This document shows positions 46,101-58,313 of a stretch of 64,000 nucleotides of DNA, piece by piece. The notes under the pieces were generated by a model. It was not told the DNA's origin and searched no databases. It worked only from the letters and a program-made list of their open reading frames with translations. Both the position numbers and the translations under genes were made by a program. Source of the stretch: Theocolax elegans (Eukaryota > Arthropoda > Insecta > Hymenoptera > Cerocephalidae); contig CM047426.1 in assembly GCA_026168455.1 (NCBI GenBank), positions 73,621,986 through 73,685,985 of the forward strand, in the 5' to 3' direction. The stretch's first letter is position 1, and the number at the start of each line of letters is the position of its first letter.

Positions 46101-47060
46101 ATAAATTTATATCTTTGTTTACTTTAAAATTGAAAAAACCTTCAATTTAAGCATTAGAAAACTCATATTATGTCCATGTATAAACTATATAATCTCATCG
46201 GTCCCAAAATACCCAAAATGACATTGCGGCAGGATTGCAAAGTGAGTTCTTAATGGATTTGAGCAAATCTTTTGCTTATTCGAAGGCTTTTTTTCAATTT
46301 ACTGAACTGATTGATGATTTCATCATTCATGTGTAATAAAAAAAGGTGCTAATTTTTTTTGTATTTATATTTAGACTGGTTAATAAAGATTCAAAAAAAG
46401 ATTTAAACAAACCAATGTCTGTTAAATCCATAAAAAACTCACTTTACAATTGTACGCCAAAGCCATTTTAAGAATTATGAGCACTGATAGTCACATGAAA
46501 TCAACGGACAGACATAATTAAGCTTTATAATATTTAAATTGACAGTCTTTTACTCACTTAAAGCATCAAATTTAAATTAGACTTATCCATCTTAAATTTA
46601 TATAAAATTACTCATATTTCATAATAATTAATTACAAATGTCTTTGATATAGTCCTATTAGATAAATTATAAGCAACATTGTAACATTTATCAATGTAAA
46701 TAATTATTTTTATAATAATGTTTGCATAAAGTGATTCAAATACTTGACAGAAAAATAATAAAATCTTTTATTGTATAAATAAAATTTATTAAATGCATAG
46801 AACGTTACCAAATTGTTTTTCATTATCTGCATAAATTGTGTTTATAGATGAACTGGATTCATTTACTTCGTCAACATACATTTCATTTTCACTATTTACA
46901 TTTTCTGAAGTAGCATCCATCACCATAGAGACATCAATTACATCTACTTTTTCCATACTAATAAAACTTGATGCTAGTATGGCTTTATGAAAATTATATT
47001 TTGCCACAAAGTTAATAATGTCATCTGAATTATCTTTTAGAATTTTTTTAATTGCTGCAT
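43133..47060 (-). pseudogene. CACTA-type transposase, copy 2, N-terminal exons
   Basis: Exon-like runs on minus: 47060-46789 (acidic, with a possible GTAACG donor before its stop), 45921-45676, 45012-44760 (LFPTEDPDTIYVPY, donor GTAAAA), 44122-43955 and 43466-43133. The last resembles the ISN/FNNFISNL region of copy 1. The spacing and AT-rich introns resemble the gene at 17.7 kb. Splice pairs are only partly convincing, so the exon model is approximate. Confidence 0.4.
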
Positions 47061-47543
47061 TATTAATTGCAAATTAACTATTGCGATCTATTTCGTGGGC
47101 TAAACGATTTAAAAACAATGTTACACAAACGCAATGCATGCATGTTATGTGAGGTTATGTTGTATAATCATGCAATAAAGATATTACTCGAAGTAATAAC
47201 ATTTTACTTACATTCAAACAAATGTTTTAGATGTTCTAAGGTGTATCTTGTGAAAAACTCGTCCATTTCAAGCTTCCATAATGTACATAAATATATTAAA
47301 ACTCTTACTCTAAGGTCTAAGCCGGTACTGTCGAGTCAACGAGTAAAGGTTCAATCGTTACTCACTAGTCGAGGGAGCGCGGTTGTACGCTGCTTTCGGC
47401 GTAACAAATGACCCGTAAGGTACAATAATTGCACCAAAAGTGGCGTTCTATCCGTGCTAATTAAAAGTACATCGGATTCACTATCGTAAAGGTAGCAATT
47501 GCATTTTTTGGTACAACCGATGTACCAAAGCATTTTCAGTGAG

Positions 47544-47685
47544 GAAAGCGAAATCATATTAATATTTGAGGGACCAATCGAAGCTGCAGGCGCAGTACTA
47601 ACAAACTTTGGCTCTGAAACTTTAAAATTCAAGATGAATATTAGTAAATTGGTAGAAAGACACGTAGTTTTAGCAAACTACAATA
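47544..47685 (+). pseudogene. accessory ORF B, part 2
   Basis: 47 codons between the two insertions, in frame with both neighbours. The segment IILIFEGP...VLTNFG resembles the VIYLIYQGP...VLQTFG segment of part 1, so it is probably the next RRM-like domain. The viral pentamer GGACC occurs here too. Confidence 0.6.
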
Positions 47686-47741
47686 AGGTAAATGGCCCAG
47701 TAAATAGCCATGACCGAGTACATGACCACTTTCAAAAATAA

Positions 47742-48173
47742 TAGTATTTATTAAGACGTGCGGAAACAAAATAATAATTATTAAAACTTATACAATATTT
47801 ACAATATATATTTATGCTAGAAATATTATTTTTGTTGTGAATTATAGCTTACAAAAATTATTATTTCTTTTTAAATCGCGCGGTTATGTAATGGGACAAA
47901 AAAATTGTACTTGACCAGTCATTAACCACTGATTAGTTACCGAGTAAGCGCAAAGTAAACGTGTTGTTTTTATTAATTATATTGACATTTTGAAGCATCA
48001 ACTTCAAAATAATGTAAGTATAATAATTTTCAACATTTAATGTCGTTATTAACATAAGTAATTGTACTGATATATAAAAATATATTACAAAACATGTACA
48101 TTAATATTTTAACCTTAAATCTGTAAATTTATTTTCAATAATGTGCGAACTTTTTATTACATATAATTGGATA
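47742..48173. other. pogo element left non-coding region
   Basis: AT-rich; probably the promoter side of the transposase. No motif beyond the terminal repeat is recognised. Confidence 0.4.
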
Positions 48174-49110
48174 ATGGGCAAAGAAGAAAAGAAGAGAGTT
48201 AGAATAAATAAACAAAACAATTCTTATAGTCATAATGATGTTGAGAAAGCATTGGATGCTATTAAAAATGGTATGTTAACAAGAAAAGCTGCAGCTCTTT
48301 ACAAAGTGCCTAGAAGTATATTGTACGCCAAATGTAACAAAGTAATTCCTGTACAAGCTAAAAAGGGTCCTAGTACAGTTTTAACTACACGGAAGAAGAA
48401 ATGTTAGTTTCATGGATATTTGAATGCTGTGAAAAAGGTTTTCCCATTACTAAATGTCAACTGCTTGAGTCCGTTCACAAATTAATATTAGAATTAGGAA
48501 GAAATACACCTTTTACAAATGACAAACCTGGAAGACACTGGTACGAGGCTTTTTGTAAAAGACATCCTGAAATATCTGAAAGGCTATGTCAAAATTTGAG
48601 TATGAGTCGAGCATCAGCTACTGAGACTGTATTACAAAAATGGCACAGTGATGTTAAAGACTACATACAGAAGAAAAATTTAGTTGACATTGATTCATCG
48701 AGATTCTTTAATTTGGATGAAAGTGCCTTTTTTTAATTCGCAAAGGAGAAAGAGTTTTAGCAAGAAGAGGATCTACTGTTGTATACAAAGTTGTTCACGG
48801 TGATGATAAAGAATCATTAACTGTATTGTTTACAGTAAGTGCAAATGGTGTGCCGTTACCGCCCTTAATATTATATTGGTATGAGAGGATGCCTGGTAGT
48901 ATAATGAATAATTTACCTTCTAAATGGCTTGTCGGAAACACAGACAAAGACTGGATGACAGCTGATTGTTTTTATGATTACATAACAACACAATTTTATC
49001 CTTGGTTAGTTGAACACCAAATTGAATTTCCAATTATTCTATATATGGATGGTCATGTATCGCATATGACATTATCACTCTCTAAATTTTGTAAAGAAAA
49101 GGATATCTAG
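48174..49110 (+). pseudogene. pogo/Tigger-like transposase
   Basis: From the ATG at 48174: a Psq-type helix-turn-helix (ALDAIKNGMLTRKAAALYKV), a frame shift near 48390, then a CENP-B-type DNA-binding domain (PGRHWYEAFCKRHPEIS). The DDE domain starts at NLDESAFF (first Asp), shifts in a T run near 48735, and continues to LYMDGHVSH (second Asp). It stops at 49110 before the third acidic residue. A C-terminal piece may be at 58565. Two shifts and truncation make it inactive. Confidence 0.75.
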
Positions 49111-49800
49111 TGGGTAGAAACAAAGTCTTTAACATTTTAATTTATTTTTTCACTAAAACAAGTAATAGTATAAAATATAATGCGAAGAAGTAAAAGAAAG
49201 TTACTCAAAACGCATTTAAATGAAAAGCAATCGGCAAAATGCACAAATAATAAAAAAAGCTTTGAATCAGGTTAATGTTATTTTAATTTGAAAAAAGTAA
49301 TGTTTAAACGAAGGATCTTCAAATGATGACTATTTGAATTTAGCTAGTGTAAAGAAAATTGCAAAATCTGATATTCTTTGTAAAAATAATTTCCATACTG
49401 AAGCAAGTACTTCAAAAGAGAAAGGAAAGCCACGAATCATATCGATTAAAAAGCTAAAAGTGCCCATAAATTTAAAAGCTATTAATTCTACTAAATTTGA
49501 ATTCGAAGTAAGATAAGCTTATTTTTTTATTGTGAAATTCGCAGAAAAAATATATTAAACGAAATATAGAACACTATGTACTTTACTAAGGGAGCAAAGT
49601 GGGCACTGTGTGTTACTGACGCCCGATTGAAGCCTACTTTACTCTCGTGGAGCATATATACAACTTTTAACGATATTGCGCTGCACTGCGCGGAAAATAA
49701 GTAAATATTTTTAGACATTCCGCGCGAGAAGACTTCTCGCACGATTAACAAAACATGCGTGCTCAAAATCGAGCTTCTCACACGTTGTAAGTATCAAAAA
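49111..49800. other. unassigned stretch between pogo gene and kinase element
   Basis: It includes a Lys-rich open run at 49334-49516 with no recognised domain and a mixed-composition part with GC dyads (CGCGCGAGAAGACTTCTCGC near 49720). Part may belong to yet another insertion. Confidence 0.35.
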
Positions 49801-50317
49801 TACGGAAGCGCCTAACCGCCATCTATCGCGCATACTGAGAGAGTCGATTTTAACGATTCGCAATCATCTTGCGAGTTGTGCGCTGCTTATACTTTTTTCA
49901 TTTTGGATTTCTACGGTTGCCAATTAATAAATTTGAAAAGAAAATATATAGTTTTTATATATTTTCGGCGAGTATGCAAAGGTAAATTCAATATTACTTT
50001 CTATAAAATTGTAAGTTTACATTATTGCTTAGTGCATATAAATGATAGATTTTAAGGTTATTTCAGTTTTTAATATTTATACAAATACAATTATTGTTAT
50101 GTTTAGATGGAAGTGCGAATACTGCATAATGGTAAAAATTTAATTTACCTATAAAAAGTAACACTTTAAGCATCAAGGCAATTCAAAAATATTTTCCATC
50201 TGCAACCGGTCTTACGTACCAAAAAGATAAGGACACTGTTGCTGTACCTTTCATCGATGATGAGTTGATGGAAATTATATCTTTTGACACTATCTACAGT
50301 GTTTACATTCCGGATGG
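49801..50317 (+). repeat. left terminal inverted repeat with upstream region and exon 1 of the kinase gene
   Basis: It matches 55662-56310 in inverted orientation, apart from an extra internal duplication in the right copy. It holds a 306-bp non-coding part with probable untranslated exons and introns (for example AAAGGTAAATT near 49980) and the ATG at 50107. It is presumably the promoter of the kinase gene. Confidence 0.75.
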
Positions 50318-53300
50318 TAAATATTTAAAATATATATTAGTGTATGTATATATTATTTAAATAAGAATATGTTGATTTTAAAAATCTCTCTTAACGCTCT
50401 TCTGCTTGCTTTTGATGTTATGGGTGCATTTTTTCAAAATTTTTATTATTAAATGATTAAAATCTTATACCGAATCATTATGGAAAAAAGTAATTATTAA
50501 TTATTAATTCATTTGAAATTGATTATTAAAAAATCACTTTGCAAGCTTCTTGTATATCATTTAAACATCAAGTATGAATATTTTGAAATTTTTAGATTCA
50601 TAATCGTTCAACATTTTATGGATAAATATTATGATAAGTAATATAATTACTTTTTTGTAAGGTACATCATCTACTAGCAGTGTTGGTGAGGCTAAAAAGA
50701 GACGATTGCAAGAGATGCTCGATAGTATTGGAATTAATAAAAAGATGTCGAAAAAATCAAAAGCAGAGGTATTTATAATCACATATATGTATTAAAAATA
50801 TTGATTTTGATATAGTGTACGTAAAATGACACTACACATTTTTCATATTCTTTAAGGGAATAAGCCAGGATTCAAATTAGAAAAAATAATGTATTACTAA
50901 TAATTAATAATTTATTATGTGATAAGCTAAAACATTTCCTAATTTTTTTATTAAATTGAATTATTATTAACTTTCATTAAAAATTTTTAGCTAATTTATT
51001 GATCAATTTATTTATTAATCAATTTGTGGCTCTCCGTACTATGATTTTTACCACAGTGTACTTGCCGCAGGATAATTCATCAACTTTTTCATCGAATAAG
51101 CTGAAATTTTAACAGTAACTGTTGAACGTCATTCTAATCCAGTTTAATGAAGCAGAATTACTAAAAGGACTCAAAATATTTATTCAAAAAATAAATTATC
51201 TGATTTTTACATAATTTTTTAATTTTTTGCAATAATTTTGCAAATTAATTTGTTTGATTGCAATATTTTTAAATTCTGTTCGATTCAAGTGGAGTAGAAT
51301 GATGTTTAATAGTTGTTGTTAACATTTAAGCCTATTCGTTGAAAAAGTTTCTGTGATATTCTACGGTGTAAGTGCATTATGGTAAAAGATCATAGTACGC
51401 GGAGCCATAAATTAATTAACACAGTTATGTGGTAAATAAATTAGAGTAGTAAATGTTTTAACTAGTTGTATAATAAATTATGAATTATTGATAATAAATT
51501 ATTCTTTATTTTAACCCAGGCTTGTCCCCTTAAATGCCATGCATGCATACTATGCAAAAAAATATTGTTCGATGCACATACGAAAGATATGATTTTCGAC
51601 TCGAGCAAGCACTACCTTCGCTTTGTTTGGACAAAAGGCTTGAACTGGTTTGAAAATCGACACTTTCCAATTTGTATCAAAAACTATAAATTTTATTTCT
51701 GGTTAATATTTTATCTAATTTTATTTGTATTTTTAATTAACAGGATGCTGCTAATTCACTTACGTTGTCATCAAAAAACAAATGCGAAAATGCTAAAAAC
51801 ATCAAAAGAGTTATTTATGTAATGTGGAAGCATAGAGAGTCAATTATTGATCCGTTTGTTCGGTACTCATCGTTATCGCCAAAAATTAAAATCGATTTAA
51901 ATTATAATCGGAATTATTCGTATGACGATTTAAAAGTTTTATTAACTGAAGCGTATGTTAATAAAAAAATTAAATATTTCTTTGGAAATTCAAATATTCA
52001 GCTTGGCTATGGAAAGGACTATATTTTATACGAGTTCCGCGATGAAGATAAACAACCTTGTTCGTTTTGGAAATTCATAGAAGAAAACGAAATTAGAGAT
52101 AATGGAAATCGTTTAAACATACTAATCTTAACAACGTTAATTGATAAGAGTAAGTCTTCCAAAGTAGCATTGACTTCAATCGAAAATTTAATTGGAGTAA
52201 ATAATAACAGCAGCACGCCAGTTTGTGGATATAGCAAAGATAGTAGATCCAACAACTATGAAGAAAAGAAAAGTTGTTCTGATAATGTTATCAGTTTAAC
52301 AAAGACGTCAATCAGCGAAAACGAATTAAGTCCACCTATTGCTGCGAATTCCAGTTCTTTGAGTGTGTCAAAACTACCAACTTGCTCTTCACTAATTCAA
52401 AATAAGAGAATCTCTTATAAAAAACTTGACAGTGATAAAATAGCAGCTACCAGCTCATCTGGTAACGGTGACGTTTCAGAATCTATTCCATCTCCCTCGT
52501 TTTCTAATATCACTGTTTTGAGAAAAAAAGTCAGTGAAAACTTAATAAAAGATGATAATGTATGCAAAGAAAATTTTAAAGTACCATCACTACCGCAAAA
52601 ATTATTGCATAAAGATAACGAATTACCTAATCTTCATTTACCTTACATTGATGAAAAGGACATTACATTTTCAAATACTATTTTAGGATCAGGTGGTCAA
52701 GCAACAGTAACAAAAGCAATATGGGCTGGAACAGTAGTTGCAGTTAAAACTTTAAAAAGTTTAAAAAATAAAAAACTAGTGTTGAGGGAGTTAATGTTAA
52801 TGGAAAAAATACGCCATGAGAATTTTATAAATATAATGGCTGTATGTTTATCGCCAACTAAACACCATATAATTATGGAATATTTTGATGGAAGATCATT
52901 GTATGATATGCTTTTTGATGAAGACTGCGAGTCAAATTATAGTCTGGATATTTCCAAAAAAAATTGTATCGGATTGCAAATATGTATTGCTATTAACTTT
53001 ATACATGCACAAAAAAATCCAATTATACATAGGGATATCAAACCCTGTAATATATTGCTAAATAAGATGTATTATGTCAAAGTCTGCGATTTAGGTTTAT
53101 CAAAATGTAAAGAAATGGATGATCATTTGAAAACATCTAGGGATGGGGTCATAAGAGGGACATTATTATATATGTCTCCAGAAATACTTTTATCACAAAA
53201 GCCACCAACAGAAAGTAGTGATGTTTGGTCTGTTGGATGTACTTTGACAGAATTGTATAATCAAAAATGTGTGTGGGACATAAATGGCTTTTTTGCATCG

Positions 53301-53486
53301 CAATCATTAAAAACTTTGTTAGAAAAAAAGTCTTTACCTAGTTTGGAAAAAGTTCCAACTTTCTTAAAAAATGCTATTAAACAATGTTTTTCATATGATC
53401 CACTAAAACGTGCCAACATGAAATTATTACTAGATACGTACAGACACGAAAAACAAATATTTAAAGACAAATTTTTTACTATTTAA
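50107..53486 (+). CDS. transposon-borne protein kinase (TKL/RIPK-like)
   Basis: Exons 50107-50317, 50662-50769 and 51744-53486 have good splice sites and matching phases. Exon 1 is the TIR-encoded module but seems to have lost one base near 50150 relative to the right TIR, so the start may differ. Exon 2 is basic (KKMSKKSK). Exon 3 encodes 580 residues: a domain like those in other transposon proteins (51800-52130), a Ser-rich linker, then the kinase. Key motifs are present: GSGGQATV glycine loop, VAVK lysine, the RELMLMEK helix glutamate, HRDIKPCN, DLG in place of DFG, and SPE. DLG is found in RIP-type kinases. The predicted role is Ser/Thr phosphorylation; the target is unknown. The kinase frame is intact. 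Confidence 0.75.
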
Positions 53487-53511
53487 AGTATATTATTTAC
53501 TTATTACGAGC

Positions 53512-53997
53512 GTGTCTCATTTTCGGATAACGTATCTTAACCAAATACTGGGATATGTTTTGTAGTATAAAGACATGAAGAAATCCAAATTTTGAAACTC
53601 TTTTGATTTATGAAAGTTGTAGGCCACTAAAGTAAATTTTGAAGAAAAATTACTTACACTTTTATCGCTTATAATTCGATAGCAAATAGAGATTACACTT
53701 AAACTTAAAACTATAAGAAAACTGAGATCAAGTAGATACGGTTTGAGCTTATTTTTTCTAAACCGCATCTACTTGATCTCAATTTTCTTATGGTTTTAAG
53801 TTTAATTGTGTATCTCAATTTGTTTTTGAATTATAAGCGTATAAAGTGAAAGTCATTTTTCTTCAAATTTGTTTTAGTGGCCTATAACTTTCATAAATCA
53901 GAGCATTAGAGTCTAAAAATATGGGTTTCTACATATTTTTGTATTATAAAACATATCCCAGAGTTTGGTTTAGAACCGTTACCCGAAGGTAAGACAC
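53512..53997. repeat. foldback palindrome between the convergent genes
   Basis: Arms 53512-53744 and 53760-53997 are imperfect reverse complements around a 15-base spacer; the inner arms read ATCAAGTAGATACGGTTT and AAACCGCATCTACTTGAT. It begins 25 bp after the kinase stop. It may be a MITE or a shared 3'-end/termination structure for the two convergent genes. Confidence 0.75.
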
Positions 53998-54396
53998 TCC
54001 ACGTTAAATGTAAATTAACGAATTATTGTAAGTTTAAAAGCTTATAAAGGTGATGTTAAGCAAACGCTTTAATTCTTTTAAATATATTTATTGTATGTTT
54101 AAGTTAAATCTATAAATTGGTTTTTATTAAAAAAAATCGTTAAATTACAACCAAAAAATAAAAATAAATAAACATACCTTTTTTAACGATTAAACTTGTG
54201 AGACTGTATAATTAAAAAAAATGCGTTCTTGTTGATAATAGTAAAACACTGTTATTATTGCAATGTTCAATATGTATTTTATGTGATATACATTAATTGT
54301 TACTTGACAAATAAAGTTTAAATACTTATAAAGAATTAAAATTTTATAGTTCATTTTATATTTACAAATTTATATACAATTTATACAAATAAATTA
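53998..54396. other. AT-rich 3' region of the transposase gene
   Basis: No ORF. AATAAA-type signals occur on the minus strand side near the stop codon. Confidence 0.45.
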
Positions 54397-55869
54397 TTAT
54401 TCATTTTCACACATTTTTAAAATTTCTGTGTATAATACAACGGCTTCTTCAGCTGTGCAAGGTTTTGCATCCAACTTTAATTCCTCTTGTACAAAAGATG
54501 CGAATTCCGGATTACACAAAATAGGCTCGTTTGTGAATCTTTTTAATAAAATATCGACGTCATTAGTGTCTATTAATTTTTTGCAGTCGTGTCCACCATA
54601 GTTTTTAGCAAGGTTATATTTTATGTTCGGTTTTCCTCCGAGAATTGCTCTACCATTTTGCTTGCGAATAAGGTGTTGATTCCATTCTCTTTTATAATTG
54701 GCTAAATCATGTTTAATGATGTCACCAAAACAATATCGCAATGTTTCAATATGCAAGGTATTGCTGAGGTTCAAAATTTCTTTGTCTTCCATACTTTTAA
54801 ATAAATCTATAAAAAAGCCACAAACATGTTTTCTTAGTTGGCACCAAAAGCTTTCTATACGTTGATTTGCTGTGCTTTTTCCAACGATAAAACTTCTTTC
54901 TCCTGCGTGGTCATCATTATGCGAATATCGTAAGCACTGTTGCAAATTTTCAATGTAAGAATTTTCTGTCCCTTTATCTGAACGCATAAGGGTAGGCACA
55001 TACTTCAATTTCTTTACTGCACTTAGAAAATAGAACGCTATTACCTCTGGGTCATTATTAGTATTTGCAACCTCTAGCCAAAGCAGTTTTTTTGAATATC
55101 CGTCTATACAGCCGTGAATTGCAAAACCAAACCTTTTAATTTTGTCGTAACCATCTACATGCCAGAGATAATTTGGACCAGGGACATTGTACATCCTTCT
55201 TTTAAGCCTTCGCAGTTTCCTCTGAGCAACTCCTTCATTATCTAATATTTGTAAAAGATTCATCACTGTTTTTTGCCGAACTCTAATGTTGTATTGATTT
55301 TGAAGTCGTTTCCATAAAAATCGGTATCCTAAGTTCTGACCACTATTTTCCAATTCGATATAAATAGCAGCAGTTATTTCTTCAATAGGGCTCTCTTCAA
55401 AATTTTTACGCTTCAAACCATTATCTCTAAGAATTCTTTCCAAAGTCCGCAAAGATATTTTAAGCCCATGCTTCGTTAGAAGTAAATCACAAATTTGTTT
55501 GTAACTATAATTTGCATTAAAATAACCAAATATTGTCGCATTGAGAGTATCGTTCGTTCCGGAATTTTCTTGTGAAGTATCTAAAACATTATAAGACAGA
55601 TTTAATACAATGAGTATAGTTATAAAGATTTTTCAAATTATTATACAAATTAGACATTCACCATCAGAAATGTAAACACTGTAGACAGAATCAAAAGAAA
55701 TCTCCATTAACTCATCATCAATGAAAGGTACAGCAATAATGTCTTTATCTTTTTGGTACGTAAGACCAGTCGCAGATGGAAAATATTTTTGAATTGCCTT
55801 GATACTCAAAGTGTTACTTTTTACAAGGAAAATTAAATTTTGACCATTGTAAAGTATACGCACTTCCAT
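54397..55869 (-). CDS. integrase-type (rve/DDE) transposase
   Basis: Exon 1 (55869-55662) starts in the right TIR; exon 2 (55580-54397) starts after GTTTTAG. The spliced frame is continuous, 463 residues. Exon 1 gives a small beta-rich domain (FPSATGLTYQKDKD, VPFIDDELME) shared with the kinase gene. Exon 2 has a helix-turn-helix region (SYKQICDLLLTKHGLKIS), then a catalytic core with LWHVDGYDK (Asp), LMRSDKGTEN (Asp) and NQRIESFW (Glu). The family is widespread as uncharacterised integrase-core proteins in animals and fungi; I cannot assign the superfamily name safely. It would bind the TIRs and catalyse transposition. No breaks are seen. Confidence 0.8.
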
Positions 55870-56310
55870 CTAAACATACAAATAATTGTATTTGTATAAA
55901 TATTAAAAACTGAAATAACCTTAAATACTATCACCTATATGCACTAAGCAATAATGTAAACTTACAATTTTATAGAAATTAATATTGAAATTTACCTTTG
56001 TGCACAATCGTCGTCAATAATCTGTCTTTTTTAAAAATTATTAATTGGCAACAGTAGAAAACGCCAAAATACAAAAAAATACAAAACGCTCAACTCGCAA
56101 GATGATTACGAAAGTAATATTGAATTTACCTTTGCATACTCGCCGAAAATATATAAAAACTATATATTTTCTTTTCAAATTTATTAATTGGCAACCGTAG
56201 AAATCCAAAATGAAAAAAGTATAAGCAGCGCACAACTCGCAAGATGATTGCGAATCGTTAAAATCGACTCTCTCAGTATGCGCGGTAGGTGGCGGTTAGG
56301 CGCTTCCGTA
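55662..56310 (-). repeat. right terminal inverted repeat with upstream region and exon 1 of the transposase gene
   Basis: Matches the left repeat at about 95% over the shared parts. It has one extra, diverged copy of an approximately 140-bp block (55976-56112 versus 56113-56250). It ends at the donor GGTGAATG. Confidence 0.75.
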
Positions 56311-56559
56311 CAAAAAATATCGTTTCGCTCGCGGACGTAAGCGTCACGCGAGATGAAAATCTACTTTCTCGTACAGGTTTCGCAGTATACTATTGTAGAT
56401 TTAAAAAATTTTTGTTTGCTCTAAATAAAGTTTATTTATTTTTATTAAATTTTATTTTTTCAACTAAATTTTTTGCACTCAATAAATTTTTTTCTGCGAA
56501 TAAATAAAGATTTAATAGGTACGTAAAAGTTATATTATTATTTTAGCAAAATAATTCAG

Positions 56560-58313
56560 AGGGGAAGTGTTTGTAAAGGTTTTGATACTGAAGCAATAGA
56601 GCAAAATAATCAAAATTTACAAATTATTAATGAATTAATAAATAATTTATCAGTAAAAAATACAAAAGATTCAAAATGTGATGAAATACCTATTATTAGT
56701 GAAATCACAGAAATTTCGCAAGCCAGTGAAAATTATTCCAGTACAGATGAAGAGAAGGGAAAAATCGATGACGATTATGTTCCTTCAAGTGAATCTGACT
56801 TAGTCTTGTGATTTAGACTATACTGAAGATGAAATAGATGAATTAGATGATGATTTTAGTAATAATGAAATTGACTCTGACGATGAACAATGTGAAACAG
56901 TTACATCTGCTATGGCTGAATGGACAAACATCACAAAAGGACGAGAACACGCTGTTACAGATTATAAAGTTTCTAAGGATTTGTCGAATGTATCCCCTGC
57001 TAGAATATATCAAAATTTAATTACAGAAAATACTTTACAATTAATCGTTTCTGAGACAAATAATTATGCCACTAAATTTATAGCAGAAACTACTCTTAAA
57101 AAAACCTCTAGAATAAAACACTGGAGAGATATCAATTTGGTCGAACTAAAACAGTTCCTTGGGATAGTTATTTTAATGGGACTTATAAATATGCCTTTAG
57201 TAAAGCACTACTGGAGGACAGATGGTTTTTATAGGAATGAATTAATAAAAAAAACTATGTCGATTTTTGTTAATATTAAAATTTTTGCATTTTTGTGACA
57301 ATTCTGATGTTGAATCAAAAACAGCTAGGCTTTATAAAATAAGGAAACTTGTAGATATGTTTGCATAAATAATAAATGCAAAAATTGTGAGCAGCTTTTA
57401 GAACCTGGAACAGAAGTGGTTATTGATGAAAGTATGATCCCTTGGCGAGGCAGATTAAATTTCAAACAATATATAAAAAATAAGAGGCACAAATATGGAG
57501 TAAAATTATTTAAGTTATGCACTATAGATGGTTACATACTTAGAATAATAATTTATACTGGAGCTGCGACAGTGAATAAAAGTTCAGACAAACATGTGGG
57601 TCACGCACATCAAGTCGTTTTAGAATTAATGAATGATTATTTATATTCAGAAAGAATATTATATTGCGATAATTTTTATAATAGTATACAACTTGCCGAA
57701 GATTTATTAAGTAAAAACACGTATGAAAAATTCTAGTAATGTACAAATTTATAAGTAGAAAGACAAGAGGGATGTATTAATGATTACCACAAGAAGCGAT
57801 TATGAATGTAATTTAACTGCAACAAATAAAAAAGGGCGAAACAATGAAATTATTCAGAAACCATCATGTGTACTGGATTATAATCGTGCAAAAAAAGGAG
57901 TTGATGTTTCAGATCAACTATCCTCTTATTACAGTAGTCTTCGCAAAGGAGTAAAATGGTATAGAAAAGTTGCAATAGAAATCATCACAGACACAGTAAT
58001 GGTCAATTCATTGTTAATTTATAAACAATTTAATGACAGTGCAATAACACTTTTGCAATTCCGAGAAAGTGCAGCCAGGGAATTAATAGACAATGATGAA
58101 GTGTTGGAAGAAAGAACGCCTAAACTTTATCGGCATAGGTTGGAAACTACAGAAATTCGTCGTCGATGTGTAAACTGCTATAAAGTATTAAAGGCCCTCG
58201 GATTACGTTCTACTAAAGCAACTAATAATGCTAAAAAAGTTTTCACAACTTGTAAAAACTGCGAATCATATTTTTGTTTAGAATGTTTTAATAAAACCCA
58301 TAAAACTTTATAA
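56560..58313 (+). pseudogene. piggyBac-type transposase, decayed
   Basis: An acidic N-terminus (56590-56900, one frame shift near 56810) leads to SRIKHWRDINLVELKQFLGI near 57106. The first Asp is in VIDESMIPWRGR (57416), the second in LYCDNFYNS (57662) and the third in KKGVDVSDQLSSYY (57891). The C-terminal cysteine-rich zinc finger (CVNC...CKNC...CLECFNKTH) ends at TAA 58313. At least three shifts or stops (near 56810, 57296, 57365 and 57735) make it inactive. TTAA target sites and end repeats were not found. Confidence 0.8.

Larger units (their letters stand above)
37004..47541 (-). mobile_element. CACTA/CMC-type DNA transposon
   Basis: The ends are CACTGAAAAAGC at 37004 and its near-exact complement GCATTTTCAGTG at 47541, flanked by AG on both sides. 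Short shared subterminal motifs (AATAATTGCACCAAAA near 37100 and 47430) add support. CACTR ends with a 2-3 bp duplication define the CACTA/CMC group. Removing the element keeps the reading frame of the surrounding viral ORF B, which confirms the boundaries. It carries a decayed transposase gene on the minus strand, which is split by a non-LTR element. Confidence 0.8.
49801..56310. mobile_element. 6.5-kb TIR transposon carrying a protein kinase and an integrase-type transposase
   Basis: The ends are TACGGAAGCGCCTAACCGCC and its complement. Inverted repeats of about 0.52 kb (left) and 0.65 kb (right) each contain an upstream region and a first coding exon, and identity stops at the splice donor on both sides. 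The left exon leads into a kinase gene, the right into a DDE transposase gene; they converge on a foldback repeat. TA at both edges could be the target site. The transposase frame is intact after splicing, so the family may have been active recently. Confidence 0.75.

Noticed and set aside
47351..47632. 93-residue minus-strand ORF
   Set aside because: It crosses the CACTA element end and is antisense to viral ORF B, so it is not a real gene.
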